From a virus: a stretch of DNA of 64,000 nt. The position numbers were made by a program, and so were the translations under genes. The stretch covers positions 62,001-126,000 of IMG/VR virus record IMGVR_UViG_3300047095_000811; one strand, given 5' to 3'. This document shows positions 47,246 to 56,300 of this stretch, piece by piece. The notes under the pieces are model-generated. The model saw only the letters and a program-made list of their open reading frames with translations, made no database searches and was not told the DNA's origin. The stretch's first letter is position 1. Each line of letters opens with the position of its first letter.

Positions 47246-47689
47246 ATGGCACTGTCATTCGCCTCCTACGACTCGGCGGAGTTTCCGACGATCGAGGAGT
47301 CCATAGCCAGCTCGAAGACCAACCCCTTTCTGCTGAACAACTTCTCCGACAAGCTCGTTGCGCTTGTCGAGGGCCAGAACACGATCGTCTACGAGCCGTA
47401 CAACGTGCTCCAGTCCTTCGTGTGGATGCTGGATGACTTCCTAGTCACCTATCCGATGCCCCCGGACGAGCACTACATGCCGGAGAAGACTGCGAAGAGG
47501 CTCTACGACTCGCACGACTTCTGGTACATCTGCATGCTGGTCAACAACGTCTCGAACGTCAAGGACTACAGGTTCGAGACGTACAAGGTGCTGCCTGCCG
47601 AGAGCCTGTACCACGTCGAGACTTTCCTCGACCGAGCCAAGGGCGAGCTGAGAGTCTACACTCCGGAAACGGACACGGTCTTCAAGTAA
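47246..47689 (+). CDS. Hypothetical protein
   Basis: 147 residues, acidic, mixed helix and strand, no known motif. GAGAGG lies upstream of the ATG. It ends the + unit that began at 41648, and a bidirectional terminator follows. The composition (many Asp, Phe and Tyr) resembles its neighbour, so the two may act together, but that is unproven. Confidence 0.7.
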   Translation: MALSFASYDSAEFPTIEESIASSKTNPFLLNNFSDKLVALVEGQNTIVYEPYNVLQSFVWMLDDFLVTYPMPPDEHYMPEKTAKRLYDSHDFWYICMLVNNVSNVKDYRFETYKVLPAESLYHVETFLDRAKGELRVYTPETDTVFK

Positions 47690-47692
47690 AAA

Positions 47693-47726
47693 AAAACGGA
47701 ACTAGCAAATCGCTAGTTCCGTTTTT
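47693..47726. terminator. Bidirectional terminator between convergent genes
   Basis: Perfect stem (AAAACGGAACTAGC / GCTAGTTCCGTTTT) with a 5-base loop; A-run on one side and T-run on the other serve both strands. Confidence 0.93.
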
Positions 47727-47730
47727 ACTG

Positions 47731-47994
47731 TCACTTCTTCCTGTCAGGATAATGCTTGTTGAGGTAAGTCTGTGAGACAACCCTCAGCGCAATGTACCAG
47801 ACGATGACTTGCACCAACAGATCCCACCAAGGAGTCATCTCTCCTTCGCCGAAGAACTGGATCAGCAGGTTCAGCATGAAGAGGACGCCGATCCCGTGCT
47901 TCGTCAGGAAGGAAACCGGCATCACCACTTGGAGGACGGGATCTTCCCGCATTCTCTTTAGGACCTGCGGATTGTACTTGGGCTTACTTCTCAT
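47731..47994 (-). CDS. Small membrane protein with two hydrophobic helices
   Basis: 87 residues with hydrophobic segments at about 22-47 and 58-75 and basic ends. The ATG overlaps the end of the gp46-like gene by 11 bases. Two helices and a basic C terminus could fit a holin or a membrane anchor for its replication neighbours, but neither is proven. Confidence 0.72.
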   Translation of the reverse strand: MRSKPKYNPQVLKRMREDPVLQVVMPVSFLTKHGIGVLFMLNLLIQFFGEGEMTPWWDLLVQVIVWYIALRVVSQTYLNKHYPDRKK

Positions 47995-50734
47995 TCTTTC
48001 TCCTGAAGTCCGCTACGACCGTCTTGTTGAACATCGTCGTCTCGTCGCTGGTGTCGAAGTTCGCCCCCTTGAGGAGGACGACCCCGATCTCCGCGCTGGC
48101 GAAAGCCTCGTTGTGTGTGATCACGAAGCATTGCTCGCAGGCCAGAGCGTCCAGCTGTTTTTCGAGGATGTCAAGGAACTTGTAGCGATTGGTGGTATCG
48201 AGTTCCGCGTCAACTTCGTCGAGGTAGACGAGGTTGTACTTGGTGTCAGATTGTCTGATCGCCCTGCTGGTGATCCCCAACGACAGAGAGCACTTGACCA
48301 GCGCGGTCTCGCCTTGGCTGCACTCAGTGATATCCTTGGCGTACGGGAACCCGTTCTTGTAAACCGGGATGCTGAAGTCGGTGTCGGACACGTTGAAGTC
48401 GATGGCAAAGCCGTCGCCGAGCGCCAGCGTCAGGAGCCGGTTCGTCTCTTCCTTGATGCCGTCGAGGTAGGAACCGAGGATGTGGAGGGGAATGCCGGTC
48501 TTGATGTCGAGCGCGTCTTTGACGACTTTCAGAACTTCCCGGCTGTCCATCAGATTCGCCTTCCGCTCCTCGTATTCCTCGATTCTGGCCAGTTTGGTGG
48601 AGTAGGTTGCCACCTCCTTGGTCAGCTCAGTCACGCTCTCGTCGAGGGTCTCCTTCTCCCCTTCCAGATCTTTCACCTTCTGCTCGGCGGTCGAGATGCG
48701 CTCGATGTTTTCGAGGTTGTTCTCGTAGATCTTGTTGAGGGCCTTGAGATCCTTCTCGATCGCGGCGACTTCGGCGAGAATACTCTGCAGGGTTTCGATC
48801 AGGTCTTTGGCGGATTCCTTCTTCTCCAGCGACTCCTTGGCGTCCGCCAGTCCCTCCTTCACCTCGGCCTCTTTCGGAGTGATCCGGGTGATCTCGTCGT
48901 TTGCCTTAGAGATCCGGTCGTTGATTTCCCCGACGAACGATTCCACATCGCTCATGGACTCAATCTTCGACGCGGTGTTCTCGATTGCAGCTTTCTTGTC
49001 CTCGATCTTCTTGGCCAGATTGACCTTGCGCACGACGGGGGACATATCGAAGAGGCTTTGGACTTCCTCTGCGGTCATGTCGTACACCGCCATCCCGATG
49101 TCTCGGTTGTGCTCTTTGAAGACTTCAGCAAGTTTGGTCTTGGCCAGAACCGAAGGACTCATCTCGACGAACATGTAAACGCCAGACTGGAACAGCTGGG
49201 CCTTCGTCCTTATGGCTTTGAGACATGCGATTCTTGTCTGGATTTTCTGGAGGGCAATCTCGGCCTTCTCGATCGTCTCCTTCTTCTCGGTCAACTCGTC
49301 GGCTTTCTCCTTGTGGGAGAGGCCGATCTTGTAGACCTCGCAGGTCTTGCTCCGGCAGAGCGAAGCGACGTCGATGGTGGTCTTGGAGGCGATGCGCTCG
49401 TCTTCGGCAGAGCGAAGCTCACGCTTCAGCTTGGAGATCTCGGCTTCCTTCTTCTCGGCGAGGAGCTCGTCCGATTCGATGCGCTCCTTGAGGGACTGCT
49501 CCGACGCCGTGAACATCAGCTCGATGTACTCCTCGTCGAAGTCTGCAACGAGGCGCTTGCCCTCAACGATGTCCATCGCCAGACGCTGGGCCTGGGCGCT
49601 GTCGGAAGTGGCGTCCTCGACGACGATGCCGTCGATGATCCCGACGCCCTTGATCTCCTTGAACTGCTTCTCGACTTCCTTCAGTTCTCCTCTGTACTTC
49701 GATAGCAGTTCCTTCAGCTCGTCGACCGACGTGGTGGAGCTCTTCGAGTACTTCTTCAGCTCGATCTGAGCGGCATTGCGGTTGTTTGTCGCTGCGACCC
49801 TCGCCCCTTGGAGGCGTTCGAGTTCGAGAGTCAGCTCGTTCACCCGCTTAGTGAGATCCTTGATCTCGGAGTTCAGGCTTCCGATCTTCTTGGCGATCGT
49901 CGCCTTGTCGTACTCCCTCAGCTTCGGATAGTCGGAGTAGACCTCTTCGAGTTCGCCCTGCTTCTCGGCGAGCTCCTTGGTCTTCGCTTCCCGCTCCGCA
50001 AGCTCTTCGGCGAACTCGGCCACCGCCTTCTTAGCGGTCTCCACCTCTCGCTGCGTCGAGATGATCTCGGCGGCAAGCTTGGCGACGTTCTGGCTGGTCT
50101 TCTTGAGAGTCTTCCCGATGACGTCGATGCGGGACTTGACTTCTTCCTTGTCCTCCAGCTTCGACATCTCGTCGGTGATGTACTTGATCTCCTTATTGGA
50201 GAGATTCAGCTTGTCGTTGACGACCTTGTATGCGTTGATGTACATGTCGATCGAGGGGGTGAACTTCCCCAAGAACTGCTTGCGGGCGCTGGCCTGCAGG
50301 TCGATGAAGTTCTTGCTATTGGATCCGATCTTGACGATCTTGAAGAACTCCGCGTTCACCCCGAGCTCTTCCTCCACGATGGCGATGAACGTGCGGATGC
50401 CGCCAGACTCGTTCAGGGACTCGTCGTTCTTGTAGATGAAGGACTTGTTCTTCCCCTTGCCGTAGTAGTGCTCGATGCGATACAGGTCGCCGCCCTTGCG
50501 GATGTGGATCTCCTTATATCCCTCGTGGTCGTCGAGGATCAGGCTGTCCCGGCTATCGAAGGACTCCATGAACGGATGGAGGGTAGACATGATGGTCGAC
50601 TTGCCCGACCCGTTCGCGCCTAGGAAGAGGATGATGCGCTTCTCACACTTCGTGAAGTCGATCTCGATCTCTTTGCGTCCCATCCCTGCCATGATTCCTT
50701 TGAAGTTTTTCAACTTCAGGTACTCGATTATCAT
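47984..50734 (-). CDS. SbcC/gp46-like recombination ATPase
   Basis: ATPase subunit of the Mre11-Rad50 type end-processing complex. 916 residues: Walker A GANGSGKST (about 37-45), long coiled coils, a central cysteine pair LCRSKTC (about 458-464) at the apex, then the ABC signature SQGETALVKCSLS (near 804), Walker B LVYLDEVDAELD (near 832) and the switch His in VITHNEAF. The usual zinc hook is CxxC; here the spacing is CX4C. Its nuclease partner is on the other strand, 5-8 kb away. A promoter-like site lies 18 bases upstream of the ATG. Confidence 0.92.
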   Translation of the reverse strand: MIIEYLKLKNFKGIMAGMGRKEIEIDFTKCEKRIILFLGANGSGKSTIMSTLHPFMESFDSRDSLILDDHEGYKEIHIRKGGDLYRIEHYYGKGKNKSFIYKNDESLNESGGIRTFIAIVEEELGVNAEFFKIVKIGSNSKNFIDLQASARKQFLGKFTPSIDMYINAYKVVNDKLNLSNKEIKYITDEMSKLEDKEEVKSRIDVIGKTLKKTSQNVAKLAAEIISTQREVETAKKAVAEFAEELAEREAKTKELAEKQGELEEVYSDYPKLREYDKATIAKKIGSLNSEIKDLTKRVNELTLELERLQGARVAATNNRNAAQIELKKYSKSSTTSVDELKELLSKYRGELKEVEKQFKEIKGVGIIDGIVVEDATSDSAQAQRLAMDIVEGKRLVADFDEEYIELMFTASEQSLKERIESDELLAEKKEAEISKLKRELRSAEDERIASKTTIDVASLCRSKTCEVYKIGLSHKEKADELTEKKETIEKAEIALQKIQTRIACLKAIRTKAQLFQSGVYMFVEMSPSVLAKTKLAEVFKEHNRDIGMAVYDMTAEEVQSLFDMSPVVRKVNLAKKIEDKKAAIENTASKIESMSDVESFVGEINDRISKANDEITRITPKEAEVKEGLADAKESLEKKESAKDLIETLQSILAEVAAIEKDLKALNKIYENNLENIERISTAEQKVKDLEGEKETLDESVTELTKEVATYSTKLARIEEYEERKANLMDSREVLKVVKDALDIKTGIPLHILGSYLDGIKEETNRLLTLALGDGFAIDFNVSDTDFSIPVYKNGFPYAKDITECSQGETALVKCSLSLGITSRAIRQSDTKYNLVYLDEVDAELDTTNRYKFLDILEKQLDALACEQCFVITHNEAFASAEIGVVLLKGANFDTSDETTMFNKTVVADFRRKNEK

Positions 50735-50751
50735 GCTTGGTTCCTTTCTTC

Positions 50752-50769
50752 TTGAACACGCATATCATA
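50752..50769 (-). promoter_or_regulatory. Candidate phage promoter, TATGAT-N3-CGTGTT
   Basis: Minus-strand TATGATATGCGTGTTCAA, about 18 bases before the gp46-like ATG. Same TATnAT-N3-CGTG pattern as five other sites. Confidence 0.5.
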
Positions 50770-50793
50770 TATGTCATATTTTTCTGTTGCACA

Positions 50794-50830
50794 GATAAAA
50801 ATCTCCATACGGCGCTAACCGTATGGAGAT
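50794..50830 (-). terminator. Intrinsic terminator after the 290-residue gene
   Basis: Perfect 12-bp stem (ATCTCCATACGG / CCGTATGGAGAT) with a 6-base loop, then TTTTATCT on the minus strand. Confidence 0.92.
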
Positions 50831-50835
50831 CCGTA

Positions 50836-51708
50836 TCACTGCAGTGCGGGGTTCACAGTGTAGCGACTGACCGGGGCCGGGAAGTCGGTGTCCAGCCGGA
50901 ACTTCGTCACAAAGTTCAGCAGGTTGTTTGCCGTAGTGCCGGTGCTCAGGGATCCGGTGGTAATCCGGTTGAAGACCCAAGAGATGTGCGACAGGTCTCG
51001 CAGGTTCCCAAGCACATGCTCCGAAATCACGCTCTGTTCGGCGACGATGAACTTGAAGAAGAGCATGTACGCCTTCAGCTTCGACTCGATGGCGCTCACG
51101 TCGTGGCTGGCGTGAAAAGCTCTCACCCCGTCCGGGACGTTTCTGCCAGCTGCCGAGATGAACTCGTGCAGGAGGTAAGCCTTGTACAGGGAGGTGATGT
51201 CGTCGGCGGTTCTGAGCTTGAGGAAGAGATTGTGCATCTTGTCAAAGCACATGTTCTCACCGAGGGCGTTCCTCTCCCCGTACATCACGTACCCGAGCAG
51301 GACATCCCGGAAGATCGTTCCACGGTACTCGATGGCCAGCTCCCCGGAATCAGAGAGGGAGAGGAGGTCGCTCGCCAAGAAGTTTCCAGCTAGCTGGGAA
51401 TTCAGGAAGCGATCCTCGAAGTGTATGACGAAGTCGCTGGGGATGAGTCGGAAGTACCAGTTCAGATCCACCAGATTTCTGTGTTCCGTGCCGAAGCAGT
51501 CCAAGAGCTGTTCGACTTCTGAGTGGTGGACCGAAGCGCCTATCACGTCGTATCCGATGGAGCGGACTGCCTCTCGGATGTAGATCCTAGCGATAGAGGG
51601 CATGCGCCCTGCCATAGCACCGTAGTAGTTCTCTAGGTTTGTCTTTGTGTCGAAGAGCCCGTAGAATGGCTCCATGTCCGACATGAATTCTTCGAGAGTT
51701 CTTGCCAT
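50836..51708 (-). CDS. Putative virion-associated protein
   Basis: 290 residues, mostly helical, with charged and aromatic residues and no recognised motif. It lies 7 bases after the large Gly/Ala/Asn-rich gene upstream, in the same transcription unit, and a strong terminator follows. GAGGAAAAT before the ATG fits a ribosome site. A tail or baseplate role is suggested by the neighbouring tape measure gene only. Confidence 0.68.
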   Translation of the reverse strand: MARTLEEFMSDMEPFYGLFDTKTNLENYYGAMAGRMPSIARIYIREAVRSIGYDVIGASVHHSEVEQLLDCFGTEHRNLVDLNWYFRLIPSDFVIHFEDRFLNSQLAGNFLASDLLSLSDSGELAIEYRGTIFRDVLLGYVMYGERNALGENMCFDKMHNLFLKLRTADDITSLYKAYLLHEFISAAGRNVPDGVRAFHASHDVSAIESKLKAYMLFFKFIVAEQSVISEHVLGNLRDLSHISWVFNRITTGSLSTGTTANNLLNFVTKFRLDTDFPAPVSRYTVNPALQ

Positions 51709-51715
51709 ATTTTCC

Positions 51716-53218
51716 TCAAGCCATCAGGCTGTAAGCAGTTTCCGAGAGATCTTCGATGTTCGCCAAGTTATTGGTCACGAGATCCTCGTTCAGGTCGTGG
51801 ACGTACTTAAGATCGGCGGTCGCCTCGGACTCGAACTCACCGTACTTGGAGAAATCCACCGACAGCTCGGACATGTTACCCTGCAGCTTCCGGGCCAGCC
51901 TGTAGGTTTCTAGGTTAGTCCCGATAGAGCTGGTGAGCATGTTGTCGTCTCTGAAGCCGTAGGTCGCCAGAGTCCGGGAGTGCTCGTCTGCCGGGATGTT
52001 GCCCGTCTTGACGTAGATCGGAGAGTTCATGTCTCCGTTCAGGGAGCCCCGGTACGACTTGGTGAGGTCGTAGGTGTTCCGGTTCATCAGAGCGTATCTC
52101 TCGTCGGCGAGATACTTCTCCTTCTTCTTCGCACAGCACTTGCAAGAGTTGTCGGACGCGTTCGGGTTGTACCCGCCGTACATCGTGGCGTTTGCGGTAT
52201 TGAGACCCTTCACCCCGAAGACCGACGAGATGAACGGGTCGTAGTTCCCAAACTTGTTTAAGCTCTGTGCGGTGCTACAGGCGGTATACGACTTACTCGA
52301 AGAGAAGGCGTTCCGCATGGAGTCGGAGAGAGCGGTGTTGACCAGAGACGGCACTCCGAGCTGCTGGAGGAAGCCGCCGAGTTTCGGGTTCAGGCCGGAC
52401 AGCATGGCATTCGCCTGACCAGTCAGACCGTTGACGAAACCCCCGGCTTGCGAGGCCAGACCGTTGATGCCACCCTGCACGGCGTTGATCGCGTTCAGAG
52501 CGCCGCCCACCCCACCCTGCACGGCGTTGACGACCGCCATAGTCCCGCTGAGAGGATTGACGTTGTCTAGGCCCTCGAAGCTTCCTCCGAGCATGTTGGT
52601 CAAGCCGGTCTCCAGAAGGGCGAGAGCGTCGTCGCTCTGACATTCGAGCATCTTCGCCAGAGACGAGATAGGGTCGTCGGGAAGAGGGATGTCGAAGTCG
52701 AAGTCTGTCAGCTTGTCCATCAAGTTCTCAGGGCTGAAGTTGCTCAGCGCGGTGAGCGCGCTGTCGATCATGTTCGAGAGACCAGTGCTGATCTTGTTGA
52801 ACATGTTCTTTATGTCCGTTGCGTCCGGGAGGCTGATCTTGAGGTTCAGGTCAGGCATCCGAAAGTCCAGATTCTTCAGCTTCTCGACGCTGTTGAGGCC
52901 GAGAGAGGTCAGCTTGTCGGTCAGAGCAGAGATGGTGTCCAGCACTCCTGCAGCCGCGATGGCTGCGTTGAATCCGGCGTTCACGCAGCCGTCCAGAACC
53001 TTGATTGCGCTCCCTACGTCTCTCAGTGCCCCGTTGATCTGGTTGTTGGACGAGTTGATGAGCATCTTGAGGTTATTCAGTTCCGGCCCACCGCAGGCAA
53101 GGTTCCGGGACACGTAGTCCTCGACCATGTAGCCTTGAGGGTAGACCCTTGGAATGTCGCCAGCTTGGATTCTATCGAAGGGCTTGACGATCGAGTTCCT
53201 TATGTCAAATACATTCAT
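51716..53218 (-). CDS. Putative structural protein with Gly/Ala/Asn-rich centre
   Basis: 500 residues. The middle (about 220-300) is Gly/Asn/Ala/Leu-rich with an internal repeat, AVQGGVGGALNAINAVQGGI. A tight Cys cluster (SCKCCAKK, near 365) could bind a metal. The C terminus is polar. It is divergent from the tape measure gene and may be a tail-tip, fibre or baseplate component. AAGGAAAATC precedes the ATG. No family recognised. Confidence 0.68.
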   Translation of the reverse strand: MNVFDIRNSIVKPFDRIQAGDIPRVYPQGYMVEDYVSRNLACGGPELNNLKMLINSSNNQINGALRDVGSAIKVLDGCVNAGFNAAIAAAGVLDTISALTDKLTSLGLNSVEKLKNLDFRMPDLNLKISLPDATDIKNMFNKISTGLSNMIDSALTALSNFSPENLMDKLTDFDFDIPLPDDPISSLAKMLECQSDDALALLETGLTNMLGGSFEGLDNVNPLSGTMAVVNAVQGGVGGALNAINAVQGGINGLASQAGGFVNGLTGQANAMLSGLNPKLGGFLQQLGVPSLVNTALSDSMRNAFSSSKSYTACSTAQSLNKFGNYDPFISSVFGVKGLNTANATMYGGYNPNASDNSCKCCAKKKEKYLADERYALMNRNTYDLTKSYRGSLNGDMNSPIYVKTGNIPADEHSRTLATYGFRDDNMLTSSIGTNLETYRLARKLQGNMSELSVDFSKYGEFESEATADLKYVHDLNEDLVTNNLANIEDLSETAYSLMA

Positions 53219-53318
53219 GATTTTCCTTCCAGGAAATCCTTTTGCAAATTATTTCAATGTTCTTTGAGAATTTAACAGGTAGATAATCACCATTTTAGGT
53301 TTCTAGAAGGAAAACGTC

Positions 53319-56300
53319 ATGGCTGTGTTCCTAAAGAACGTGGCGAAGTCCTTGTTGACTAATACCCTCCCGGAGGGTACCACGAGGCTCTTCCCCGGAA
53401 CCGCAGAAGTCATGTCCCGCTTTAAGCAGGACGTGGACAAGTCTGAGGGTATCGTAGACGAACTACGAGAGAAAGCATCAAAGTTCAGCCAAGCCGCAAA
53501 CTTCGCTGGATTCAAGCGGATCCACAAGACCGCGTTCAAGCAGCTCTCCACCGGCAAGTTCGGCATCTCCAAGGAGGAAGCCGACTCCGACATGATGAAG
53601 AGCATGGGCTTCGACATGGAGGGGATGGACCTCTCCGGAGACTTTGACTTCGACGCTGCAAACGGTGCAGGCGGCGATTCTTCGTCTTCCGCCGAGTCCT
53701 CGACCAGCCCGGATGGCTCGGTCACTGAGATTACCAACAAGAACTATTACACTAACATCAACAAAGGCAGCTCCGACAACGGAGAAGTCGTTAGTGCGAT
53801 CGCTTCCGGGGCAATCACCGGATTGGGCGGTCTAGCCGCAATCGGCGGCATTTTGTCTGAGATCAACAAGAACATCGGTCTGCTCGACGCCTTCCAGAAG
53901 GAAAAGACGTCGATGTACTACGACCTTTCACTGGAGGCTTCTAAAGCTCTGGTGGCGGCGCAGGAGAAGCAGAGCGCCGACTCCGCGAAGATGTACCAGT
54001 ACTTCGCGGACTTGCAAGATCAAAAAACTTTGAAGGCTGCTCAAGAGCAAACCGGGATCGACATGGGCTCCATGCTCGACCCCTCCAGACTGCTCGGGAA
54101 GATCAACGATAGCTTCTTCACCAGCGACATGGTGCTCGGCGGTCTCGGAAACGAGATTGGGAAGATCGCCAAGGATCCGATCGGATTCCTCGCGTCAGCT
54201 GCTCTTTTCGGGTCTGCGTTCGGTGGCGGTCGCGGTCTAGTTGGGGAGATGTTTGGTTCGCAGATCGATAAGGTCGAGCGGATGGCAAAGAACCTTCCGT
54301 ACTTGGCCCAGAACAAGCTCGAAAGCTGGTCTGCCGGTCGCGACTACGGTAAGAGTGGTTTCTCCATCGAGAACATTCTTGCCTCGATTGGCGACAACCT
54401 GAAGCTGGACATCGCTAACCCGAAGCTCAAGCTGAATCAGGATGCCGACGGAGCGACCTCGTTCGACACCGTGACCAGACGCTCCATCATCACCGAGATC
54501 CCAGGATACCTGTCTAAGATCTTGATGACGCTACAGCAGTTGACTGACATCACCAGCCGTGCGCACAACCTCCAGCCGGACTCCAAAATCGGTCACACCG
54601 TCTACGACAGGGAGACCGGGAAGTTCGAGGGAGAACACAAGTACAAGAGCGCGATCGCTTCAAGATTCCGCAAGATCAATCGCGGTGAGACTTCCGAGGG
54701 CTTTGGCACTAACTTGAAGCAGGCGATGACCGCCTCCGGCGTCAAGGGCCACGACGCTCGTCGCCTGCAGGCCAGCTTGCTCGGTCTCGCCAACTCCAAC
54801 TTCGCCGGGATGACGGACCTGAAGGACTCCAAGTCCGTCAAGGAAATGCTCGGTCGGATGTGGGATCAGGAGATCAAGAAGCGCAAGGGTCAGACCAACG
54901 AAGAGTACGAGGACTTCAAGAAGCGCACGATCGCCAAGCGGATCAGCAAGATCTCTCCGCATCTGGATTCCGTCATCGGGACCATGAATGCGTCTGGCAA
55001 GTCGGACGACATTCTGGCTGCTGACTTGGCTACTCGCAAGGCGGCGCTGGACAAGATCCGCGTTGAGAAGGGCGAGGCGCAGTACAAGGCGGAACACGCC
55101 AAGTTCCTTGAGTACAAGAAGCGCGTCGAGAAGCTGAAGGCTTCCGGCGACCTCGGAACCCACTACTCCAACAACCTCGAAGACTCCTTCATCCGCCACG
55201 GAGCGGACACGTACCAAGCCGTCGTGGACGAAGGCAAGCGCATGTCCGGGAAGACTTCCGGTATGGTTGCCGCTCTGAACGGAGACATCACCGAAGTCAA
55301 GGGTAAGAAGGACTACACTGTCAAGAATAAGGATGCTGACAAGCTCCGTAAGATGGCAGAGCAGTTCCGAGACAGAGCCAAGGCTTCTAGAGCTGCGTCC
55401 GGCTCCGATTCCGGCTTCTTCGACTCCATCGTCGACAAGATCGGCGGCGTCGGCACCAAGGTCTACGAGAAGATCGGCAAGGCCGGTGACAGCATCGCCA
55501 AGAGCGTGAAGTCCGGCATCACCAGCGTCTTCGGTCTAGACAAGAAGGAGACCAAAGGCAAGAGCCTGCTGGAGACCATGTCGTTTGCGTTCGACCAGAA
55601 GGCGCTTCTGCCGTTTAAGCGGATGCTCATCGGGAAGTCAGAGGGAGACGCGACCAAGATGTCGTTCCTCGACACCGTCAAGCTTCGCTGGGACACCAGC
55701 ATCTTGACGCCAATGAAGAAGGCGATGCTTGGAGAGGGAGCCACCGCTGAAGAGGCTCAGAAGACATCTTTCTTCGAGTCGCTGAACAAGGGCATGAACC
55801 GCACCGTTCTGATGCCGCTCAAGACGTGGCTCATCGGAGACGAGAAGGCCGCAAAGAGAGTTGGCTTCTTCAAGGCCATCGAGATCTCTTGGAATAAGAA
55901 TGTCATGCTCCCGGTGAAAACCTGGATGATGGGCGGCGACAAGAAGTCTGCCCGCAAGATGACATTCCTCCAAGTCGTCGGCGACAAGCTTGAGAAATCG
56001 GTGTTCCTCCCGCTCCGCACGAGCCTGCTCGGCGGGAACGAGAAGAAGGCCAAGAATCTGTCGATGTGGGGAGCGATCTCCCACAGCTTCGACCGCAACA
56101 TCACTCACCCGCTGAAGAAGCTCATGCTTCCTGACGCGGACGTCCGCACTCTCCGCAAGACGTCATTCCTGACCGCGATGCGTACCTCCTTCGACCAGAA
56201 GGTGCTGCAGCCGATCAAGGGGTGGCTGTTCGGCGAGGAGGGCAAGAAGAAGTCATTCTTCAAGAACTTCTCCGAATGGATGGGTCCGAGGATCAACAAG

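Noticed and set aside
47792-49705. 637-codon + frame opposite the gp46-like gene
   Set aside because: Shadow of the gp46-like coiled-coil protein; no start site.
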